DNA of 64,000 bases from VAZQ01 sp963835165 (lineage in GTDB: Bacteria; Pseudomonadota; Alphaproteobacteria; Rhizobiales; Xanthobacteraceae). Made by a program: the position numbers and the translations under genes. Positions within the stretch are counted from its first letter, which is position 1, and the number at the start of each line of letters is the position of its first letter. The stretch covers positions 124,001 through 188,000 of the forward strand of contig CAWIGD010000070.1 in NCBI GenBank assembly GCA_963835165.1. The letters run 5' to 3'. Below the pieces are notes generated by a model that made no database searches, was not told the DNA's origin, and worked only from the letters and a program-made list of their open reading frames with translations. Positions 52,560-60,433 of the stretch are shown in pieces.

Positions 52560-54905
52560 TCAACCGTTGAGGGATTGCGCGCGGGCGGTATCGATGGCGG
52601 CGAGGATACATTCCGGGGTCAGCGGCAGATCATGGACCTCAACACCGAGCGTACGCAGCGCGTCGTTGACCGCCGAGACGATCGCCGCCGGGGGACCCAC
52701 GGCGCCGCCTTCGCCCAGACCCTTCATGCCGAACTCGGTGTAAGGCGAAGGCGTTTCCATGTGCAGGATGCGAATGTCGGGGACTTCGGTCGGACCCGGC
52801 AGCATGTAGTCGAGCAGCGTCGAAGCGAGCGGTTGCCCCTGCGAGTCGAACGGCATCACCTCGTACAGACAGGTGCCGATGCCTTGCGCGGTGCCGCCGC
52901 ACACCTGGCCGTCCACGATCATCGGATTGACCAGGACGCCGCCGTCCTCGACCACCACGTAGTCGAGGATCTCGATCATTCCGGTCTGGGGATCGACCGC
53001 GACGACAGCGGCGTGAGTGGCGTAGCTGAACGTGCCGCTGTCGCGCTCGGCGCGGTACCCCGCAGTGACCTCGAGGCCGCCGGTATCAACATCGGGCGGC
53101 AGGTTCTGCGGCTGCAGATACCAGGCGCGCGCGACCTCGCGCAGCGTAACACTGCCTTTTCCGGCAACCACCCGCCCTTCGGCCACTTTGGCGTCCGCAG
53201 CGTCGGCCTGCAGCAGCCACGCGCCGATTCGCGCCGCGCGTGCCGCCACCATGCGGGAGGCGCGCGCCACCGCCCCGCCGCCCATCACCATCGAGCGGGA
53301 CCCCCACGTCGCCGTCGAATATGGCGTGTACAGCGTGTCGCCCTGCAGGACCTTGATCCGGTCGAAATCCACTCCGAGAATCTCGTGCGCGACTTGGGCG
53401 AAGGTCGTTTCGTGGCCCTGACCATGGGAATGGGTCCCGACACGAATCTCAATGTCGCCATCCGCCGTGAGGCGGACATTGGCCTGCTCGTAGCCGGGAA
53501 CGATGGGACGACCCCAGGACGCCAGCACCGACGTTCCGTGCGCCCCTTGCTCGACGAAAAAGGACAGGCCGACGCCGATCAACCGCCCGTCGGGCTCGGG
53601 TTTTTTCTGGCGAGCGCGCACCTCCGGCAGGCGAATGGCCTCGACGGCGCGGCGTAAACATTCCGGGTGGTCGCCGCTGTCAAAATGCTTCCCCACGACG
53701 TTATCGAAGGGCATCTGGTCCGGACGGACCATGTTGCGCAGCCTGCACTCGTACGGTTCGAGTCCTGCCTCGCGGGCAATCGCATCCATGACCACTTCGA
53801 TCGCCAAGCAAATGCCCGAGCGCGCGACGCCGCGATAGGGGATGATGGGACATTTGTTGGTCGCGACGGCAGCGGAACGGCAACGATAGGCCGCGAAGCT
53901 GTATGGCCCCGGCAGCAGATTGGTAATCTGCGCTGCCTCGGGCGCGGACGAGATCGGATAGTCGGAGTATGCGCCCGCATCCACGTAGCCGACGCAGTCG
54001 ATGGCAAGAAGCTTGCCGTCGCGCGAGGCATATCCGGTGATGTCGTAGTGGTGCTCGCGGCAGTTCGCGTTCGCGCTCAGATGTTCGCGACAATCTTCCA
54101 GCCAGCGGACAGGATGGTTCACCTGCAAGGCCAGCCAGCCCAGCGCCACCTCCTCCCTGCACAGCAATCCCTTGTACCCGAAGCCCCCGCCCACATCCGG
54201 CGAGATGACCCTCACCGCGCCGTCGTCGAGCCCAAGGCACTCGCAAAGCCCGGTTTGAACGGAATGCGGGAATTGCGTCGAGGTAATGAGCGTGAGATAG
54301 CGCAGCCGCAGGTCGCGATAGGCCACGACGCCACGCCCTTCCATCGGAAACATGCAGTGCCGAGAGGTGCGGATTACCCGCGTCACCTTGATGGCCGCGG
54401 ACCTGGCAATTTCATCCACCGGGCCATCTTGCGAAAATGCGATGAAGACATTGTCGCCCCACGCCTCGTGCAACAGTGGAGCGCCGGGTTCCAAGGCGGC
54501 CAGCATATCCGTGACGGCGGGCAACTCTTCGAGATCCAGGCTGACCGCGGCGGCGATGTCCTCCGCCTCGGCGCGCGTCGGCGCGAGGCACATCGCCACG
54601 AGTTCACCGACATACCGGACCTTGTCGGTCGCCAGAATCGGTTGGGCCGAGTGCTTGAACCCCTTGAGCGGAGGCGAGGAGATGATCGGCTTCACCCCGG
54701 CCAGATCCTTCGCCGTGAAGACGACATGGCGGACATCTTCCGGAATGTGGATTGCGCGCAGTCGCGCGTGAGCGACCGGGCTGCGCACGAAAGCGACCTC
54801 GCGCGTTCCGGCGAGACGAAAATCGGCGACATATTGCCCGCGACCGTGCAGGAAGCGGTCGTCCTCTTTCCGGAGAACAGAGGCTCCGATTCCGTATTTC
54901 GCCAT
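52560..54905 (-). CDS. Molybdenum hydroxylase large subunit (CoxL-like), copy 2
   Basis: 781 residues, intact. MAKYGIGASVLRKEDDRFLHGRGQYVADF, SPDVGGGFGYKGLLCREEVALG, CPIIPYRGVARSGICLAIE, GTHSHGQGHETTFAQVAHEILG, and GMKGLGEGGAVGPPAAIV with the catalytic Glu. It binds molybdopterin (probably the cytosine dinucleotide form) and hydroxylates an electron-poor carbon using water. It lacks the VAYRCSFR loop, so is not a form I CODH. First gene of coxLMS-G copy 2; operator motif 46-67 bp upstream. Confidence 0.93.
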   Translation of the reverse strand: MAKYGIGASVLRKEDDRFLHGRGQYVADFRLAGTREVAFVRSPVAHARLRAIHIPEDVRHVVFTAKDLAGVKPIISSPPLKGFKHSAQPILATDKVRYVGELVAMCLAPTRAEAEDIAAAVSLDLEELPAVTDMLAALEPGAPLLHEAWGDNVFIAFSQDGPVDEIARSAAIKVTRVIRTSRHCMFPMEGRGVVAYRDLRLRYLTLITSTQFPHSVQTGLCECLGLDDGAVRVISPDVGGGFGYKGLLCREEVALGWLALQVNHPVRWLEDCREHLSANANCREHHYDITGYASRDGKLLAIDCVGYVDAGAYSDYPISSAPEAAQITNLLPGPYSFAAYRCRSAAVATNKCPIIPYRGVARSGICLAIEVVMDAIAREAGLEPYECRLRNMVRPDQMPFDNVVGKHFDSGDHPECLRRAVEAIRLPEVRARQKKPEPDGRLIGVGLSFFVEQGAHGTSVLASWGRPIVPGYEQANVRLTADGDIEIRVGTHSHGQGHETTFAQVAHEILGVDFDRIKVLQGDTLYTPYSTATWGSRSMVMGGGAVARASRMVAARAARIGAWLLQADAADAKVAEGRVVAGKGSVTLREVARAWYLQPQNLPPDVDTGGLEVTAGYRAERDSGTFSYATHAAVVAVDPQTGMIEILDYVVVEDGGVLVNPMIVDGQVCGGTAQGIGTCLYEVMPFDSQGQPLASTLLDYMLPGPTEVPDIRILHMETPSPYTEFGMKGLGEGGAVGPPAAIVSAVNDALRTLGVEVHDLPLTPECILAAIDTARAQSLNG

Positions 54906-54950
54906 CAGCGCAGTCCCGCGTGGCCAGAGCTAAAACAGGGAAATATGTGA

Positions 54951-54972
54951 GGCCATTTTTAGTACGATAGCA
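54951..54972. promoter_or_regulatory. Shared 22-bp operator-like motif upstream of coxL copy 2
   Basis: On the minus strand TGCTATCGTAC then TAAAAATGGCC. It shares TRCTATCRT and CTAAAAAT with the livK site; the ATAGGA end is degenerate. Confidence 0.55.
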
Positions 54973-55245
54973 ACACCGGCCAGTTGAGGTCGCGACGCCG
55001 CCGCTTGAATGAGAGACGTCAAGCTATCGGTGGCGAGCGCATGTTCGAACGACGGCGACCGACGTGCTGTCGAGCGCCGTAGCTGCGTTGGAGAAGAGAG
55101 TACATGTCCTGCTGCGCGCGCCGACTTTCTCGGCAAAAGCCTGCTCGCGTCCATCACGCGCTAAGATTGAGCGCGCGTGCGCAGAATTTCGGCACAGCAC
55201 ACGGGGTTTCAGCCTTGTCAGCGTTACCGCGCACCGTCATTGTGG

Positions 55246-55267
55246 TATGGTCTTTAGCATCATAGCA
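55246..55267. promoter_or_regulatory. Shared 22-bp operator-like motif upstream of the second ABC transporter
   Basis: On the minus strand TGCTATGATGC then TAAAGACCATA, 35-56 bp before the ATPase start at 55302. It matches the TRCTAT-S-AT-S-CTAA core. Confidence 0.55.
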
Positions 55268-55301
55268 TGACGCGTCTGGCGTGGTCTGAACGGCGGCCTG
55301 A

Positions 55302-56120
55302 ATGCGAGCAGCAGCCTTGTCCGAGGCGTCCGCGGGTCCTGCCGAGCGCACGACCGATGGTCCGCCTTCAACAGTGCTGCGCATCAAGACCGTGCGCAAG
55401 TTCTATGAAGATCTCGAAGCGATAAGAAACGTCTCGTTCGACGTCACCGACGGCGAATTCTTGAGCCTGCTCGGGCCTAGCGGTTGCGGCAAGAGCACAC
55501 TGCTCATGATGGTTGCGGGCTTGATCGGTGCCACCGAGGGCGAGATCTCCATCAATGGAAAAATAGTGTCGGGCCCGCGTCGCGAAGTCGGCGTGGTATT
55601 CCAACAACCGGTGCTGCTGCCGTGGCGCAAAGTGCTGGACAACGTCCTGTTTCCGATCGAGCTTCTGAAGCTGCCGCGCGCGCAATACGAAACGCGCGCG
55701 ATGGATCTGCTGGCCATGGCCAAGATCGCAGATTTTGCTCACCATCTGCCGCGACAGCTGTCGGGTGGAATGCGCCAGCGTGTCTCGATCTGCCGCGCGC
55801 TGATTCACGACCCCAGCATACTGCTGATGGACGAACCGTTCAGCGCGTTGGATGCCCTCACCCGTGACGAGATGGGCGTCGAACTGCTGCGCATCTGGCA
55901 AGCGAATCGAAAAACCGTGATCTTCGTCACCCACAGTATCCGCGAGGCGGCTTTCCTCTCGGACCGCGTGCTGGTGATGGGACGGCGGCCGGCGACGATC
56001 GTGGAGGAGGCGGTCATCGATCTACCCCGTCCACGCCACATCGCTATGACCGAGGACGAGGGCTTCAATCGGTACGTGCGCAGGCTGCGAAAAGCGATCG
56101 AGGCGAGCCATGGCAGCTAG
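55302..56120 (+). CDS. NitT/TauT-type ABC transporter ATP-binding protein (second system)
   Basis: 272 residues. Walker A GPSGCGKST, Q-loop VVFQQPVLLPWRKVLDNVLFP, signature LSGGMRQR, Walker B ILLMDEPFSALD, H-loop VTHSIREAAFLSDR. The PWRKVLDN segment fits SsuB/ThiZ/RutG-neighbour type ATPases for sulfonates, pyrimidine precursors and similar. A Ser/Pro-rich 25-residue extension precedes the domain. Overlaps the permease start by 11 bp. Confidence 0.92.
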   Translation: MRAAALSEASAGPAERTTDGPPSTVLRIKTVRKFYEDLEAIRNVSFDVTDGEFLSLLGPSGCGKSTLLMMVAGLIGATEGEISINGKIVSGPRREVGVVFQQPVLLPWRKVLDNVLFPIELLKLPRAQYETRAMDLLAMAKIADFAHHLPRQLSGGMRQRVSICRALIHDPSILLMDEPFSALDALTRDEMGVELLRIWQANRKTVIFVTHSIREAAFLSDRVLVMGRRPATIVEEAVIDLPRPRHIAMTEDEGFNRYVRRLRKAIEASHGS

Positions 56121-56901
56121 GCTGCGTCGATACGCGAGCGAACTGGGTTGGCCCATCGGCATCAGCCTTGCCATGCTGGCACTCTGGGAATTCGCAGTCC
56201 GCGAGCTCGGGATTCGCAGCATTATTCTGCCGCCGCCATCGGAAATCGCGCAGGCGATCATCGCGCGGCACGATCTCCTCCTGACCCATCTCTGGCCTTC
56301 GCTCTATCTGACCGTGGTCGGATTTGCACTGTCGGTTGTCGGGGGCGTGCTGGTGGCGGTGCTGATCACCTATTCGACCATCATGCGAAAGGGGTTCTAC
56401 CCCGTCATCATCGTCTCGCAGGTGATTCCCAAGATTTCGATCGCGCCCCTGTTCATCGTGTGGTTCGGGACCGGCACGATGTCCGGCCTGCTGCTTGCTT
56501 TCCTGGTCGCGTTCTTTCCCATGACCATCAATGCGGCCATGGGCTTTCAGGCCGTCGATGAAGACATCCACCGCATGGCACGCACGTTCATGGGCACACG
56601 CTGGCAGATCTTCTGGAAGATCCGAATGCCCAATGCGCTGCCCTACATCTTTGCCGGCATGAAGATATCGATCACGCTGGCGATCATCGGTGTCATCGTG
56701 TCCGAGTTCGTAGCCTCGCAGGAGGGCATCGGCTATCTCATCAAACTCGCGGGCGGCTTGCTCGACACCCCCCTGATGATGGCCGCGATCACTGTGCTCA
56801 GCATCAGCGGTCTCGCCCTTTACGGCATGATCGCCGCCGCCGAAGGACGCGCGGTCTACTGGCAGACGCCAAACGACATCGGCGGCGCCGCAGGGGGCTA
56901 A
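56110..56901 (+). CDS. NitT/TauT-type ABC transporter permease (second system)
   Basis: 263 residues, six predicted membrane segments, with the EAA loop around MARTFMGTRWQIFWKIRMPNALPYIFAGMKISITLA and SEFVASQEGIGYLI near the end. Partner of the overlapping ATPase and of the binding protein 71 bp downstream. Confidence 0.92.
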   Translation: MAARLRRYASELGWPIGISLAMLALWEFAVRELGIRSIILPPPSEIAQAIIARHDLLLTHLWPSLYLTVVGFALSVVGGVLVAVLITYSTIMRKGFYPVIIVSQVIPKISIAPLFIVWFGTGTMSGLLLAFLVAFFPMTINAAMGFQAVDEDIHRMARTFMGTRWQIFWKIRMPNALPYIFAGMKISITLAIIGVIVSEFVASQEGIGYLIKLAGGLLDTPLMMAAITVLSISGLALYGMIAAAEGRAVYWQTPNDIGGAAGG

Positions 56902-56972
56902 TGGCGCGCGAGCCGGCGGTCGGATGTTCGTGATCTCGGAAATGAAAATGATCCAGACAGAGGAGAACTAAG

Positions 56973-58061
56973 ATGGCCCGGTTACATCGCCGTTCCTTTT
57001 TGATGCTGGCCGGAGCGACCGGCGCAGGCAGCGCGCTTGGTATCGCTGCGCCGGCGATCGTGCGCGCGGCAACGCCGGTGAAGATGACGCTGCCATGGCT
57101 GCCGCTCGGCACGTTCAGCTACGCGTTCGTGGCCAAGAAGATGGGATTCTGGGAGAAGCGCGGCCTCGACGTCACCATCGATCGTGGCTTCGGCTCCGGC
57201 AAGGTCTGCGTGCCGGTCGATCAGGGCCAATACGATTTCGGCATTCTCGACCTCGCGGTCATGATGAACTGCGCGGGACGCGGGCTCGACTTGGTTGCGG
57301 TTGCCGGCATTTGGCCGCGCTCCCCGGTCGGCATCTTCTCGCTCAAGGAATACGGCATCACCAAGCCGAAGGATCTCGAAGGTCAGACCGTTGCCTTTGA
57401 CGTCGGCAGCGGGGATTTCCAGTTGTGGCCCGCGTTCGTGAAAGCGACGGGCATCGATGACAGCAAGGTGAACAAGGTCACGATGGATGCGGCTGCACTG
57501 ATCAAGGTGCTGGTGGAGAAGCAGGTGAAGGCCGAAGGCAACTTCTTCGGCAGCATCGCGCCGAGCCTGTGGGCGCAAGGCCTGGAGATCAACTCGATCC
57601 TGTACGAAGATTACGGGATCAAGATGCTCAGCAACGTCGTGGCCTGCAAGCGCGGCACGATCGAAAAGCGCCCCGAACTATGCCAAGGCTTCGTCGACGG
57701 TCTCATGGACGGTCTCAAATACGTTTATCTGAACCCGGAAAAGTCGGTTCAGCTTCACCTCGAGAGCGTGAAGGAGTTCCAGGGCGGCAGTATCGCCAAT
57801 CAGAAGGTGATCGAGTACGGCCAGGCCGTAAGCACGGCATTGGGCACGGTGCCTGCGTTCAAGAGCGACGGTCTGGGCTACATGGCGCCCGCGCTGGTGG
57901 AGCAGACGGCGCGCACCGTCGAGACCTACATGGGCGTGAAGAACCTGCCCAAGACCGATACGATGTTCACCAACAAGTTCGTCGGTTCGGCCAGGCTTAC
58001 CGACGCGGAATGGAAGATCATCGACGAAAGATCTGCGAAGTATCTGCCGAAAGGCTCGTAG
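56973..58061 (+). CDS. ABC transporter substrate-binding protein, NMT1/THI5-like (second system)
   Basis: 362 residues. Twin-arginine-like signal (HRRSFLMLAGATGAGSALG, cleavage near VRAAT), then an NMT1-type body: MTLPWLPLGTFSYAFVAKKMGFWEKRGLDVTIDRGFGSG, DQGQYDFGILDLAVMM, GITKPKDLEGQTVAFDVGSG, RPELCQGFVDGLMDGLKYV. Such proteins bind small heteroaromatic or sulfonated ligands, including hydroxymethylpyrimidine precursors. AGAGGAGAACTAAG precedes the ATG. This is the second uptake system that carries the shared motif upstream. Confidence 0.9.
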   Translation: MARLHRRSFLMLAGATGAGSALGIAAPAIVRAATPVKMTLPWLPLGTFSYAFVAKKMGFWEKRGLDVTIDRGFGSGKVCVPVDQGQYDFGILDLAVMMNCAGRGLDLVAVAGIWPRSPVGIFSLKEYGITKPKDLEGQTVAFDVGSGDFQLWPAFVKATGIDDSKVNKVTMDAAALIKVLVEKQVKAEGNFFGSIAPSLWAQGLEINSILYEDYGIKMLSNVVACKRGTIEKRPELCQGFVDGLMDGLKYVYLNPEKSVQLHLESVKEFQGGSIANQKVIEYGQAVSTALGTVPAFKSDGLGYMAPALVEQTARTVETYMGVKNLPKTDTMFTNKFVGSARLTDAEWKIIDERSAKYLPKGS

Positions 58062-58245
58062 CGCAGTGGGGTGAGTTACGCCCGCCAGCGATCCGCTCTC
58101 GCTCCCGGCCAGCGATCACGCCCCGCCCATCCGACAAGCGGACGGGGAATCGGCTGACCGATGATCACTCGCGTGACCACGGTCGGCACCATCTGCTGCC
58201 GGGCGCAGCGACCTCGACGAGGAGGACGCGCGGAGCAAGCTCAGC

Positions 58246-60231
58246 TCAGGGGCACGCGCCACGGCCCGCTGAATTCATGATTTGCGCGACACGCACGACC
58301 GCTTCGTGGGTCCTCAGCTCCTCCAGGGCAATCGGAAGCCGCTGCCGCCAGTTCGGATGTTCGTCGACCGTCCCCGGCAGATTGACCTGATCCGTTATTC
58401 CAAGCAGGTCCTCGAGCGATATCACCAACAGCCGACACGGCGTATCCGCCAGAAATTTCGCCACCGCCGGAAAGTCGGTCCCCTCGATACCGTGCTGCTG
58501 CAACGCTTGGTTTAGGGCGTGGAACGCGCCATGGCGCTGCTCGCTTGTCTCGCCGGGGTCCATGCCGAGCGCCTGCTTGACCGTCAAGTCGCGGTGGTCC
58601 CGCCAACCGGCAAAAGTCGAAACGTCATGCGTTCCGAAAGTCACCAGTGCGTTCTGGCGGTAGTTCTCGGGTGGGGCAAACGTCCCGTCCCAGCGGCGTT
58701 CGAACAGCATGACTTGATATGACCAGAGGCCCCAGTCGGCGAGCGTTTCGCGGAAATTGTCGGGAACGGTTCCGAGATCTTCCCCGATGACGATACACCG
58801 GTGCTCCACGCCGGCGAGCGCGACGACGGCCAGGAGTGCCTCGAAGGGAAAGCGAATGTAAGCCCCCTGGATCGCCCGCATGCCATGGGGAATGATGTAG
58901 AGACGCTTCAATCCCAGGACATGATCGAGCCGGATTGCCCCAGCATAATGCATCGAGGCGCGCAGCATGCGGCAGAACGGATCAAACTGTCGATCTTCGA
59001 GGCCGACCGGATTGAACCCGGCCAAACCCCAATTCTGTCCCGCCGTATTGAGAATGTCCGGCGGCGCACCGACGGCGGTTCCGGACAAGACGGCATCCTG
59101 GTCGCACCATGCGTCAAAACCGTCGTTGCGCACGCCGACGGCGACATCCAGATAAAGCCCAATCGGCAAATTCCGCGCGCGAGCGCGGGCTCGACAAAGA
59201 TCGAGTTGCTCGTGAGCGATCCATTGCACGAACTCGACAAAGCCGACATCCCTTGGCGCCTTCCGCCGCAGCCGCTTGATGGCCTTGTCATCGACTCTTC
59301 GCCATTCGTCCGGCCAATCCCACCAGGGCCCAATAAACGTCCTGCGCACCACCTCGAAGCACGCAAAGCGGGCGAGCGCGGAGCCACGCTGCTGCCTGAA
59401 ATGATCGAAGGCCTCACGTCTTTCCGTGGTGCCATGCGCCCGAAACGTCTCATATGCGAGCTTGAGCGCGCGCGTCTTAACTTTGGCAACCCCGTGGTAG
59501 TCGACAATGCTATTATCCCGAAGCCGTTCGATCTCGTCTGCCAGCCCGACCGCGGCGGCCAATCCGGCAAATTCCGGCACCGCTTCGACGTCGATATAAA
59601 GTGGATTGAGAAAGAGGCGGCTATTGGGAAAATATGGACTTGCCTCGTGTGCACGATCATCGAACAAAGCGTGCAGCGGGTTGAGGCCGATGCCAGATGC
59701 CCCGAGATCGGCAGCGAGGTCGACGAGGGCGAGCAGATCGGAAAAATCGCCGTGGCCCCAATTGCCGGACGATCTGACCCCATAAAGCTGAACGGCGAGC
59801 GCCCACATCCGCTGGGGTGCTTTTTCACCACCCTGATAGGCACGATACGGGCAAACGACCAAGCATGCCGTGTCGGTCAAAGCACCTGCCGGCACTGCGG
59901 CCGTGACATGAAGGCGAAAGACCCCATGTGGCAGGCCTTGCGGCAGGTGGAGCACGGGCGAACTGCCCTCGCCGTGGGCTATGCTCTGGTCCGACCAGAT
60001 TTCCCACCGAAGCGGCACGCCTTCGGGGATGGCCAGGTGGAGGACGCAACCATCCTGCCCGCGCACGACCACCGTCCGGGGCAGCAGTTGGGTCGGCTCC
60101 CCTGCGCCCGTTGCGAGCGAATCAAGAAGTCTCGCCAGGACCTCCGGCTCCACCGATTGCAGATGCCCGAACGCATCACGATATTCCGTTTCCAGGCCCC
60201 ATCGGGCGGCACGCTCCAAGATATCGTTCAT
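58246..60231 (-). CDS. malQ: 4-alpha-glucanotransferase (amylomaltase)
   Basis: 661 residues. GH77 blocks: RMWALAVQLYGVRSSGNWGHGDFSDL, GIGLNPLHALF, PIGLYLDVAVGV with the nucleophile Asp, AIRLDHVLGL, CIVIGEDLGTVPDNFRETL with the acid Glu, and VTFGTHDVSTFAGW. It rearranges alpha-1,4-glucans in the cytosol. Divergent from glgE; the 202-bp gap holds both promoters. A 184-bp featureless gap separates it from the convergent ABC genes. Confidence 0.94.
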   Translation of the reverse strand: MNDILERAARWGLETEYRDAFGHLQSVEPEVLARLLDSLATGAGEPTQLLPRTVVVRGQDGCVLHLAIPEGVPLRWEIWSDQSIAHGEGSSPVLHLPQGLPHGVFRLHVTAAVPAGALTDTACLVVCPYRAYQGGEKAPQRMWALAVQLYGVRSSGNWGHGDFSDLLALVDLAADLGASGIGLNPLHALFDDRAHEASPYFPNSRLFLNPLYIDVEAVPEFAGLAAAVGLADEIERLRDNSIVDYHGVAKVKTRALKLAYETFRAHGTTERREAFDHFRQQRGSALARFACFEVVRRTFIGPWWDWPDEWRRVDDKAIKRLRRKAPRDVGFVEFVQWIAHEQLDLCRARARARNLPIGLYLDVAVGVRNDGFDAWCDQDAVLSGTAVGAPPDILNTAGQNWGLAGFNPVGLEDRQFDPFCRMLRASMHYAGAIRLDHVLGLKRLYIIPHGMRAIQGAYIRFPFEALLAVVALAGVEHRCIVIGEDLGTVPDNFRETLADWGLWSYQVMLFERRWDGTFAPPENYRQNALVTFGTHDVSTFAGWRDHRDLTVKQALGMDPGETSEQRHGAFHALNQALQQHGIEGTDFPAVAKFLADTPCRLLVISLEDLLGITDQVNLPGTVDEHPNWRQRLPIALEELRTHEAVVRVAQIMNSAGRGACP

Positions 60232-60330
60232 GATCGGCGCGCTCTACGGGGGAATTTAGCGGCAGCTGTGAGGCATAAAGAGGTAGCATTTTCCCCACAA
60301 TCGGCCGACCGGCAACCTGGCCAATACGCC

Positions 60331-60370
60331 TTGGTTCCGCCCCCTGAGCCCGAGGGAAACTCGGAACCAA
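60331..60370. repeat. Inverted repeat in the malQ-glgE intergenic region
   Basis: TTGGTTCCG (60331-60339) and CGGAACCAA (60362-60370) are perfect 9-bp arms with a 22-bp loop. It could be a dispersed rhizobial repeat or a regulatory dyad; it lies 64 bp before the glgE start. Confidence 0.5.
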
Positions 60371-60433
60371 AGCGGGGACCTGTCGGTTCCACTAGCTGCC
60401 CTCCTGCCGTCCGGGTGGGCTGACGGGACGGCA

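Larger units (their letters stand above)
54906..55301. other. Divergent promoter region between coxL copy 2 and the second ABC transporter
   Basis: 396 bp without a convincing gene. It carries two copies of the shared motif, one near each divergent start (54951-54972 and 55246-55267), consistent with joint control of both operons. Confidence 0.6.

Noticed and set aside
44955..54905. Carbon monoxide dehydrogenase
   Set aside because: The subunits have the Cox fold, but both large subunits lack the VAYRCSFR active-site loop of form I CODH, so CO oxidation is not supported.
58801..60423. 540-codon open frame on the plus strand opposite malQ
   Set aside because: Antisense to GH77 motifs; no recognisable domain.
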